Below are positions 13,801-24,050 of a stretch of DNA of 64,000 nt, one piece after another; the first letter of the stretch is position 1, and each line of letters opens with the position of its first letter. The translations under genes and the position numbers were made by a program. Origin of the DNA: Nemopilema nomurai (taxonomy: Eukaryota; Cnidaria; Scyphozoa; Rhizostomeae; Rhizostomatidae); the NCBI GenBank assembly GCA_003864495.1, contig ML133374.1:882273-946272 (forward strand). The letters run 5' to 3'. The notes below the pieces were generated by a model. That model saw only the letters and a program-made list of their open reading frames with translations. It had not been told where the DNA came from and made no database searches.

Positions 13801-16800
13801 GTGTCGTCTCAACGACTTCTACTGGGAACCCCTTTGATGTGTGGCACAAGCCCTTTAATTTTTGTGGCTAGTGTATTATTATTCAAATCAACATTGTTTT
13901 GCGATTTACTTAATACCTTTTTTTCCGCGCGTCTGATTCAATTACTTTTGAGGCTTCATTATTTAAAGTTTTATTATTGAAAGGATTACCCAGTTTTTTA
14001 AGGATTATAATGGGTTTGCCAAAATGGCCCTTTATTCAATTTTTCTGTTCTTGGTCACTCGAACTTTGTTTCCGTTTCATTGTTGACATTTCCATAGTAC
14101 AATGTGTTAATTCCTTCGAGTCCTTCAATTTTTTCATTTTTCTCTTGTCATAAGGTAATATTGATGAATCTACGATGGAGAAGGCTATAATATACTTCGA
14201 AAGAAAGGTAATTCTTGAAGGAATTTTTTCACCCACACTTGAATAATGATATAACAATGAATCTTTTGGAAGTGTTTGTTCCACGGCCCCATGTCCCTGT
14301 TCAGGGCACCGTGTACTTTTTACATTTTATGACGCAGCCTCCTTACCTCTTTTGTAGCTACAACTTGACGCGCGTTATTTGTTCCACAATATCAAAACAA
14401 TATCAAAACAACTTCATTCTCTTTCTCTCATGTACCTAGTGTTTTGAGAATATGGCGCATGCAGTTGCAACAGAGAAGGGCCTAAGCATAGAGTACGACG
14501 ATACAACAACCTGTGACGTATGCCTGTCGGTAAGTCTATTCCATTTTCAGCTTCAATTCTTTATTTCTTTGCTAAACTTAAATTTTCCTTCATCTACAGT
14601 TACGGAGTTTGTGATTCTTGCTGTTTGATTCAACGCATTGAAAATATTGTACATGTGTTGATACATCTGGCAATTAAACCGGCGTTTCTTTTCTTTGTTT
14701 TAGCCTGATACAGAAGATAGCAATGAGATCATATTTTGTGACGCTTGTAACATGTGCGTTCACCAGGTACTGACTTCCTTTCACGCTCTTCAGGCCCATG
14801 CACAGCAGAAACATTTTGAAATTTTTCAATATATACTTCCTACAACAAGTCATTGTTATTTCACAGTAATGGAAGATACCCGTAAAAACGTGCATCTTTT
14901 GCTAGGCCTGCTATGGAGTCCAGGACATCCCAACTGGAACGTGGCTGTGCAGACCTTGCTCAAGAGGAGTGCTCTCGCCCCCCTGCGTCATTTGTCCGAA
15001 CAAAGGAGGAGCCATGAAAAGAGTGAAGTGAGTCGTCTTTAATTACCCTATGATCACCTTTAACGGCAATGTGCAAAATTTGCGATAAAAGCTTGGTAAA
15101 TAGTTTTTGTTTGGCAATCAGGAGCTGCTGATGTTTTTTTTAAAAAATGGTGTCAGCGGAAGTTTTCTATTTTCGCCTCCACTGCAATACTTCGAAATTT
15201 GACTTCTTATTTTCTTCTCTATTTATAAACTTAAATAAGTCCAATTTCCATGTACAAGGACATCTTTGAGGCTGACAGTCTCTAAAGGGAAACTGGAATT
15301 TGTTTGTTCCAAGTGAGACTATTTCGCCCAACGATTCGAATTCTCGTTTTTTGTCGTTTTGCAGGAATTCGTTTGAATGGATTCACGTGATTTGCGCATG
15401 GTGGGTGCCCGAGGTCAAAATCGAAGATACAGAAAATGTTGAAAAAATGACAGTCGATAAAATACCGGTAATTAAATTTTGTGCAAAATTGTCTTTTGAC
15501 CCAGAAGTACCCGTCTGGTTTTCTTCGACTGTTTTGTTTTGAGTTTGCATCTGTTTTCAAGGTTTTTAATGTCGAGCCATTTTTTCTTTGTTTAGGCCAG
15601 TCGTAAAAACCTCTGCTGTTCACTATGCCGAGAAAAAGTTGGTGCTTGCATCCAGTGCTCGGTGAGTTTTCAGAAATTAAATTATTAATAGCTTCTACTA
15701 TTTTTCCTCGTTTAGGCATTGTTCGTGCAAACGAGTTGATAGTTTTTGGCAGTCCCAGTCCTGCATGCTTCCTTGAAATTTGGTGTCGCATCTGTTGTAT
15801 CTCTAGTCTGAACACGGGATTTTGGTGTAAGGCAGAAAGATTTCCTCGTGAATCGCAACAGCAGATTCTATACTAATAGATGCAGGCTGCTATAGGAAAG
15901 GAATGCATATTCTATATAAGTATTTTTTGCCCCAAAAAGTCCACATCATGTAGCGAGCTGTCCAATGTGTACCCTTAGTCTTTTATGGCATCTTTTTATC
16001 AACCTGTTAAGGTCCTTTAGAACTAAGCATATTAGCAAGATGCCTTTCTCTATTTTTTGATCTTTTAATAGTATGCTAGTTTGTGCTTTTTCTACGCCAC
16101 CATGTGTGAAATGTACGGACAGTCGTCAATCATATGTACACAAAGCTTTGTCTATAGCGTGTTGCTCCTCCAGGAGGGACAAAACTGGTTACGACATTTA
16201 AGTCACCTCCCACTAGGAACTATTGCCGTTGCTCTTGTTGTTGATGTTGTTATACAATGTTCTATTTCGCTGTGTTGTACACAACTTTGTATTCAAGAAG
16301 CTCGAAATCTAAGAAAGTTTCGTAGGAAATATTCGTATTGATTATTGTTGTCATTCTTCGTCGTGATCGAGGGTCTAACGTGCGTCTTTGTCGTCGTCGT
16401 CGTTGTTGTTGTTATACAAGGCCTAGATTTTCGATCGCAACTTTACATTCAGGAAGCTGGAAATGTAATGCCATATGTTTCTGGCAGGTTAAGAGATGCG
16501 TCGTGGCTTACCACGTCACTTGCGCCATGAAGGAGGGACTGGAAATGAAAACAGTCATGATGCACGATAAGGATGATGTGCTGCACATTGTGAGTCATTC
16601 AGCTGTAAACGCTTTTTGCAGTTTCATTTATGGCTATTTCCTGGCGCTGGATATCTTGACGGCATGCCTGAGAAAGTAACGCTTCAGAAAGACTTTATTC
16701 TAGAAACGAACAGAAAATTTTTCATAACATAAGGCTTCAATTAGATTAAAGGAAGGCATATAATTTGTTTCCTTCACGTATTCGATTATTTTAACATTGT

Positions 16801-19800
16801 TTACCATGAAATTACTCGCTTGTCCCGGCATTGACACAAAATGACCATATTTGGTGTTTTTATGTAACATCCTTCTATCTAGATGACGTTAAGACTTCTT
16901 GTTTCTTTTTAATCAGTAGCAAGATTTTGCTTCGAATCTCTCACTTCCAGAGAGTAGATATGTCTAAGCTCTGTCCTGAGCCAAAAGTCTGCTTCGCGCA
17001 TTAATCAGATTGGGTTTCCTTCAAATATCAGAGGTTTCGAAAGATCTAATAGAGACTTTTATGCTGTTTACCGTTATCAACGTTTGAAGTCCACTTTAGC
17101 CCTGCCCGTTATGCTATTTTAGCCCTGCCCGTTATGCTATTTTAGCCCTGCCCGTTATGCTATTTTAGCCCTGCCCCTTGCAGTTGTTTCACATGCGTAA
17201 TCGCGTCATTTGCTTTTCAGTCATACTGCAAGCGACATTGCATCCCGCAACCCCCGGACAACGTCAAGCAAAGAGCTGGTGAAGAGGTGGAGAACAAGAG
17301 GCTCAAGGAGTATGTGTAATCGTGGATTGGTTTCGGTTTTGTCGTAACATTTTTTTCAGTGATATAGATGTGGCCTAGCCGTTGATTTTTCCACCTAATA
17401 GTTTTTAATAGTAATTATCATCAGTTTAGTTATGACATTTAACTTAATTGCAGACTGCAGAAGCTACAAGACAAATTCTACACTCTAGTGGATTTAAGAA
17501 GTTCTGCAAGAGAGCTTAGACTAGGGAAAGACATTACACAAAAGCTGCTGAGCTATTGGGTTCTGAAGAGACAGGTGAGATTCAAGTTCTGTATTGAAAC
17601 AGACCTCTTCGAGTTTTGAGTAAGGGTAAGGTAGTTCAAGCAAAAATAGTTAGTGGTACTGGTATGCAGTGGAGTGTGGAGAGCAAAGGAACAAGTTGCG
17701 GAAAATTATTATTGTTTGGAAGATCTAGTGACATTAGAGTAGAAAACCCTATCCTCGTTTCCGCCATCAGAGATTTCTCTCAACTCTGACACAGGTGAAC
17801 TTGGTACCGTATTATTCTTGCTGCTTTCTAAATGCACCCTCCTCCAAATCTCTTCAATAAGGATTAAGTATTACCAGAAAGCAACAATCCCTATTTGCTC
17901 AATTCATATCAAACAAGTCACTTGGTTTTGTTTTTACGGTAGAAAACAATTGACATTGATTTTACAGAAGTTTCGCTTGATTCATTCTAAGTTAAAGACT
18001 AATGTGGCTTTGACATTTTTTGAACTTGTTTGAAGGCAAACGATGGTCGGCCCTTGGTGCCATTGTCGACTGAACAGCAAGAGAAGTTGAGTGGGAAACA
18101 AGGAATTTATCTTATTCAAGAACAAATTAATGTTGAAATGGAAAGATATGGTCTTCTGCGACAGGATCTCGAAAGGGTAAGCAAAAAAAGGACTTCCTTA
18201 CTTAAGCTTTTTTGAGAAATAGCAAACATTAATATCAAAGTTCAGATATTGTAATGACCACAGATCAATCCTTGATATTTTGTCAGAATTGTTTGAGTGA
18301 GTATCTTTTTGTACATGGTTGATAGTTGCTCTCATGGTAATACATAAATGCTATTGCTGTGGCGGAGCCCTCTGTCGAACCATCTGCATGTCAAGGCTCA
18401 TCAGAAGCAATGCCTGCTCTTTATAGAAGAACATGCTCACTTATCTCTCTTGTTTCAGCTGCGGAACCTTTGCTACTTAATAATTCGCCGAGAGAGATGC
18501 AAGAAGGAGGTACACAAGGCCTCGCAAGAAGTCTTCTTTAAGCAAGAGATGATTTTGAGTAACGAAGGAAAGTCAATGAATGATGCGGAGTTCAAAAAGA
18601 TGACCACAGGGAACGAGTTGACGCGTTTTACAAAATTTTCCCATTATGCTCCTGATGGTCCACCGTACGCGGATCACGTGGAATCTTCAACCGACGAAGA
18701 GGAAGCAATGCAGATCGACGAACCTTGTGAAGGCGCATCGACTTTTCTTAACAATGCTAGTGCTAATCTAGCCACAATGGAAATACCAAATACCGATACA
18801 AGTGCTGGAATTGTAACGAGCGACTCCCATTCGTGTGGAGGTAGTGGAGCAGAGGTAGTTGAACCCTTGGATCCTGCGGAGCCAAATACGGTGACAGACA
18901 GTCGTGAAGAAGATCCCAACGCAAGGCCTCCGGTGGACCTTGTTTCAGAAGAGCAGACTACTGATGCCAAAGCTGAAACGGACAGTGCTTTCCAGACTAA
19001 AAGCAACGAGGAATATGTAGATATCCAACAGGTGTCTTTTGCTAGGGTGATGGACGAAACAGAAACAAACGCCAAAGACAGTTTAGATGTTGATGTTAGG
19101 ACGGAGGTCGATACGGCTGAAAGGACATTGTCACAATTGAATGCCTCGTCTCCATCACGGAAGGCCAGGCGCCGGTGGGAATCCCCGACAGACCTGAAAG
19201 GGTCTTGAGGTCTGGCCGGCGCTCTGTTATGTGTGACGGAGAAGGCAAGTCGGCTGCTGTCAACAATGCAACGGGGATTCAACGTGAAAGTAGGAAAGTA
19301 GCAGAGCACCATTTAGATCCGTAGTCGAACGATTGTTAGGGGAGAGTATTGAGGACAATTGTAAATGCACACCCCCTCGACCAGTGGTTGGCGATTTGAA
19401 GCCCTTTGAAAGGGACGACTCTCATCGAAATGACGTTTGTAAGAAAGAACATGATTCAATCGATTCATATCAAATGGCAACTGAACGCTCTAGTCCGTGC
19501 CATCAGAACGTGTTGTCATCTGAAATTAGACATGATTTAGACAGTAAAGAAGGCTTCGGAGACGCGTGCGACGCCGATAGAATGGGTGATGGGTACACAT
19601 GTAACGGCGATATCAAACACGACAGAGCTTCGAGCTTCTCTGACCATGACAGCAATGCAGCTAACCGGAATTTGGTCAACCGCTCGGTGAGTTCCAGAGA
19701 TAAACTCCATCACTTCACAGATAATGACCCACTAAAAATGCCACTTCAAAACAACAAAGTCAGTCCGCATCGTAGCGAAGAGCCATCGAGCTATCGAAAC

Positions 19801-20868
19801 GAATATCAAAGAGAGGAGAGTAACTGCGTGTTTAAAAAGGATAAAAGGGGCTCTCCAATAAGCACTGTGTTTGACGTAATTTCGGATTCAAATGAGCCCA
19901 AGAGATCGCTTGAAAATGGGGCTGGCCAGCTAGGGACGATCCTTCGCAATAACATCAAATGTTCTGACGAAAACGATATTGAGGACAAGCCGTTCAGATC
20001 TCTACGCTGTAATGACTTGCTTGGCACGAAAAAGACCACTGATCGTATTTTTAGACTAAATGAAGCCCACCAACTGAACAGCATCGATGGCATTGATCGT
20101 TTGAAAAGGAGTCAAATTGAAAAAGGCGACCTGGAGCATATGCAACAGTTGCGGTCCAAGCTGACGCTTTTTGCTAAAAATCAGGAGAAAGACGAGCATG
20201 TAGGTGCAGAAGATAGAGTTGTAAACGGTACTGACATGGCCGAACACCCTCGAAAATTATGCCAGTCTTTAAAAAACCCTGTCGTTGTATTGAGCGAGAT
20301 ACCTAATATTTCGTTCTATAAAAAAGTTAGCCCCTGCACCGTGAACGGTATGAGTGAATCCCCGAAAAAATCGAGGAGGTATTCCGAGTTGCCCTCTCCC
20401 GCGTTTCCCCGAACTGTAATTGACGACTTAGTTGCGTGCCCGCAGAGGTTGACGCGCGGGCGCACGCAGCTGATGTTAGGTGATGGCGAGAAAAGGCCCC
20501 GCAAAGCGTCGAAACGAAGAAAGTCGATGTTCGAGCTTGGAAAAGGCAGAGACGTCGTGCTGGAAATAGTGCCACAGGACAGCGAGTCGCCAATCATACA
20601 GCAGAGGTTGACAAGAAGACGCTTGAGGTGGCTAGGATCCAAGGGGTTGGCGGCAAATGACATGGATGTTATCGACGAACTCTCCTGCTCTCCGCTTGAT
20701 TTCGACATCGACACGGGCAGTAAAGCACCAGCGAGCAGTCCCTCTAAAGATGCCAATTCAGGACAGGCATCGAAACGTATTCACGTTGACGATTTAACAG
20801 GGAGCCCAAGCAGACTGACAAGAGCTCGTGTCAGATCGTTAGGCCTAGACCAAGGAATAGAGAATTAG
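8922..20868 (+). CDS. JADE: JADE-family PHD-finger protein (HBO1 complex scaffold)
   Basis: JADE proteins bring the HBO1/KAT7 acetyltransferase with ING and MEAF6 to chromatin. Exons: 8922-8930, 10974-11004, 11728-11789, 12193-12309, 12781-12821, 13515-13648, 14155-14207, 14440-14529, 14704-14766, 14906-15027, 15365-15467, 15596-15661, 16488-16589, 17221-17309, 17454-17574, 18036-18176, 18459 onward. The EPL1-like segment [11 protein letters not shown] to [15 protein letters not shown] starts near residue 35. PHD1 runs from TCDVC through [15 protein letters not shown] to WLCRPC (about 174-224). The extended PHD follows ([54 protein letters not shown]), and then the JADE helical segment to RRERCKKEV. 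The first in-frame stop is at 19206-19208 (about 697 residues). The open tail continues to 20868 through two frame changes; family members are about 800 residues in human. The first two exons are inferred only from phase and splice sites. Confidence 0.9.
10825..10897. repeat. (TA)n microsatellite
   Basis: Uninterrupted AT dinucleotide run of about 70 bases in the first JADE intron, about 80 bases before the short second exon. Runs like this are often polymorphic. Confidence 0.98.
17098..17176. repeat. 23-bp tandem repeat in a JADE intron
   Basis: Three full copies and one partial copy of a 23-bp unit beginning agccctgcccgttatgctat. The copies are nearly identical, which suggests recent expansion. 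The array lies about 45 bases before the exon that starts at 17221. Confidence 0.95.
19118..20868 (+). other. JADE tail with two -1 frame changes
   Basis: The last JADE exon stays open in frame 18459 mod 3 to the TGA at 19206-19208. The frame starting one base earlier is open from about 19118 to the TAG at 19322-19324. The next frame one base earlier again is open from 19294 to the TAG at 20866-20868. Both switches have the same sign and fall where there is a short homopolymer (CCCC at 19183-19186, AAA at 19295-19297). That is what two missing bases in the assembly would look like. The alternatives are a real stop at 19208 with decaying downstream sequence, or an unusually small intron; I see no good donor for one. 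Confidence 0.6.
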
Positions 20869-22289
20869 TTTCATCGACTTTGATTCTACTCCGTCCATGT
20901 TCTCGTATCTTACTAGTCACTCTTATCTGTTGTCGGCCATGGGCCAAGCTGTTGGATTCGTAGCTTGCGACTTCGCCTCGCTGCCTATTCTGTTATTTTA
21001 CCTGTTCATATGCATTCAGTGTTTTTCTAGATTATAAAACATCAATTTATTCAGCGAGAAACGGGTTTATGGGGGTGTATTGAGTAAATGTTCCCTATTG
21101 GGCTCTCCTTATCTGTTCGAAAATGGGGACCTTTTCCCACCTGTTTTTTGATTTCCGTGCACCGCACCTTGTGTACAGCTGGATTAAATCCTAGCCGCCA
21201 ACGGTATTTGCGTTTATATTTGAGGTAATTGTACCATTTGGTTCTTTTGGCTTATCAAGGGTAATCATTTCGAAGGATTTTCTCATTTATATATTAGCGT
21301 AGGCTGCACCTCAGCCGGAAAATATTGGTATTACGTAGAATGTGGAAATTATTTTAATTGATGTCCTTTCCATACTCTTTGATTTGAAATGTATTTAAAA
21401 TGTTTATAGAGTTGAAAATAGCTATCGGAATTATAGCGGCATAGTTTTTTTGCAGCAACTTTTTTTGCTCTTCTTTGGCGGTGAAACAATCGTGACTTTC
21501 ACTGGTCACTATACATATTGGACTCCAGATTGGATGAAACTAACAAGCACAACGGATGACAAGCCCCCTTGCCTATGCAATGGCCTTTCTGTTACAACAT
21601 ATGAATGTAGATGTTAGTCTGATATGTACTTGTTTAAAACTACTTTTATCCGAGACGAGTGTCAAGAACTCAACAGTAGCTTATTAAGCAGGTGGCCTTA
21701 TTTTGAAGACATCAAGGGTGGAATATGAAATATATTTTTTTAAACAACCGGTACTGTTTCTAAATGCCCTTAACCAACTCTAGATGTATGTGCTAAACAT
21801 CTATGTTCAACATTTTCTTGAGTATCAGACATAATTTAGAGATTTAAAATTGCTCTTTAGAAGTCTATTGCAAACGAGTAGAATCAAAGCCATCTGAGAT
21901 ATAAAAACAATCTGAATATCTAATTTGATGACTTGCACATCCTCAGATTCAAATAGAATCCTCCTTTTCATTGCCTCACAAATGGAGTCATTACAGTGAC
22001 AGTTTTTTGTTCTCTAAACAAAGCCCCTTAAGTTCTAGCTTTATTCTTCATTCCTAGCTGTACCCTTGAGATTTGATTTTGCAAGTAGTACCCTCACCCC
22101 TCCCCCAAAAGATTTATTTTTAGGCACTAAGGTTTCTGTGATTGGTTCCAAAAATGGATGATAAAATTCCTTATGATTCAGGTAGAGTGTCATATTTTGC
22201 ACAAGACTGAGGTTCAATCATTCTTTTAAACGACCTTAAAACATGTTAGGTAAGAATACAAAAAAAGTCAGGATTTTTGTTATTCGAAT
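20869..22289. other. Convergent intergenic region JADE / RPL31
   Basis: It should hold the 3'UTR of JADE from the left. I see no open frame with coding character and no repeat array. No canonical AATAAA stands out close to the JADE stop. Confidence 0.5.
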
Positions 22290-22295
22290 TTTATT
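22290..22295 (-). terminator. RPL31 poly(A) signal AATAAA
   Basis: On the minus strand an AATAAA lies only about 10 bases after the RPL31 stop codon. The 3'UTR must therefore be very short, as is usual for ribosomal protein mRNAs. Confidence 0.75.
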
Positions 22296-22305
22296 TACAC
22301 ATCAT

Positions 22306-23743
22306 CTACTCGTCAGATTCAACATTCTTTGTTTGAAGTCCTGGAAGAAAAATTGACACAATTGAATGCCATGTCAACAGTTTTGTCTAAGCTTGCAATA
22401 TCAAGGCTAATTTTATACAGGAGTGGTGCTTATTTGCAATTCTTTTTACAAGAGTTATAAAGACTTGAACTCAAGGGTTCCATCACAAAAGTTGAGTGAA
22501 GTTGGGTGAGTTGTCTTGAAAAACATCTTCCATGAATCTATTACTAATTTTCTTTGAATCCTTGTAAAAGAAACATACCTTTAAAAGAATCAACTCTGAC
22601 ATGAGTGACAAGGGTGTATAGTTTGTGTGTTGAATCCTCATCTTCATTTCTTCTTCTAGCAAGACGTACTCTGACTCTGAAGGGGACATTCCTGTGAAAA
22701 GATTTAAAAAATATATCATATTGACATTGACAAAATTATTCTAGTAATTATATTAACAAGATATTTATAACTAACTACCTTATTCACCATAATGCAGCAG
22801 TGCCATTGAACTTAATACATAAAAATGTTCAAGAAACCTACAGGGTAATTTTGGAAAAAACCACCCCTTTTAAATTTTGAACAAGCATCCCATAATTTGG
22901 AAGTTTTAAGAAGCTCTTACACTGAAGGTTGTGGACAGCAAAACATCCTATAGAAGACACTGCTTATTAAATTAAATAGCCTCATGTGTATTAATTTTGT
23001 CCCTATCATTACAAGTGAAAGTCCCATTTGTACTTTCAAGTGGACAAATAAAAGCTTTTAAAAGATTCAAGTTAAAGGAGCTTACAGTTCAAAGTTGTAA
23101 AGAGCACTTGCCTTACACCCTTTGACCAAATATGCTTGTTGAGTCCAGTCTCAATTCTGACATCAGGGGTACCCATCATCTTCTCGGCAAATTTACGGAT
23201 CTCTTTGATGGCACGGGGTGCTCTTCTTTTGAACCCACTTGAAAGAAAGTTTTACCAAATAAGCAATCAAAGGAGTAACTGACTCATTAGATATATTATC
23301 TTGAACCCTAACGTTAGATGGAGAGCTGCAGAATTCAATGCACCAGAATACAACGCTCCGATAACATGATCAGAAATAAATTAAAGCCATGCAAAATGTG
23401 TACCAGCGATATATGAATCATAAAAAGTTTCGAAAACAAAGTCTTCTCCCCTTACTGCTAATGCATCACTAAACGAATGTAATGCACAAAGGTGGTAGTG
23501 AACATGCTACGAGTGCACGAAGGACTTGTTTATAAAGTATAATAACTGTAATTACTTTTATCACTACAAAAAGTATTTTTATGCTTTGAAAAGCAAAATT
23601 TCTAACCATATCTGTATTACAAAGTATCGAAATATGTCTTACATTCCGTGGATCCGTTTGTGGACATGAACGGTGTACTCTCGAGTAGCAACATCATTCA
23701 TGGTAGCACGGCCCTTCTTCTTCTCACCCTTATTTTTTGCCAT
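22306..23743 (-). CDS. RPL31: Ribosomal protein eL31
   Basis: Component of the large cytosolic ribosomal subunit near the peptide exit tunnel. Coding exons, in transcription order: 23743-23643, 23237-23112, 22691-22579, 22340-22306, giving 124 residues (human 125). The protein runs from [12 protein letters not shown] through [38 protein letters not shown] and [20 protein letters not shown] to the C-terminal [10 protein letters not shown], and every block matches eL31. The ATG at 23741-23743 is three bases after an acceptor, so the first exon is entirely 5'UTR (donor near 23865). The intron after VWSKGV-equivalent residues (SKGV-R) begins with GCAAGT, so it is a GC-AG intron. The gene is head-to-head with ZFAND2 and convergent with JADE. 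Confidence 0.97.
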
Positions 23744-23876
23744 CTTCTAAATATAAAAAAATGTTATCAGCAAAGGTTTTGGTAAATTTCGAGGAATATA
23801 GGAGAGTGATTGGCATTGAAGGGATGGATATTGATGATAAGTCATATTCCTACTTACCACGAATTTGATGCAGTTT

Positions 23877-23884
23877 AGAAAAGG
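23877..23884 (-). promoter_or_regulatory. TOP motif and likely start of RPL31 mRNA
   Basis: The minus strand reads CCTTTTCT just before the short non-coding first exon of RPL31. A C followed by an uninterrupted pyrimidine run is the terminal oligopyrimidine signature of ribosomal protein mRNAs. The exact start base is inferred. Confidence 0.7.
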
Positions 23885-24050
23885 CCTAATTTCGTGACCT
23901 CTCTCTGGATATTTGACTCGGTCCCAGGATCCTAAAAAGCATATGCTGACGAACCCGAGTCAGCAACATTTCAAAACAAATCGGAAATTGTCGAATTTGT
24001 TAGTGTAGAAATTGATTTCTTTTTAATCTTGCCCCAAACATTTTTAATAC
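23885..24050. promoter_or_regulatory. Bidirectional promoter RPL31 / ZFAND2
   Basis: About 170 bases separate the RPL31 start region from the ZFAND2 ATG. The gap contains TGCTGAC (23944-23950) and its exact inverse GTCAGCA (23959-23965) with 8 bases between them; these are the two half-sites of a Maf recognition element. An overlapping 8-bp inverted repeat, TGACTCGG (23914-23921) and CCGAGTCA (23955-23962), lies in the same block. I see no TATA box. Confidence 0.6.

Noticed and set aside
15282..15815. 177-residue minus-strand open frame
   Set aside because: Antisense to two JADE extended-PHD exons and their introns; no family features of its own.
18674..19312. 212-residue minus-strand open frame
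   Set aside because: Mirror of the JADE last exon, which is open on the plus strand with supported splicing.
20316..20756. Minus-strand open frames over the JADE tail
   Set aside because: Shadows of the long plus-strand frame; low-complexity Ser-rich translation.
23365..23470. Possible C/D box snoRNA in an RPL31 intron (minus strand)
   Set aside because: The C box reads GTGATGC instead of RTGATGA and no closing stem is visible.
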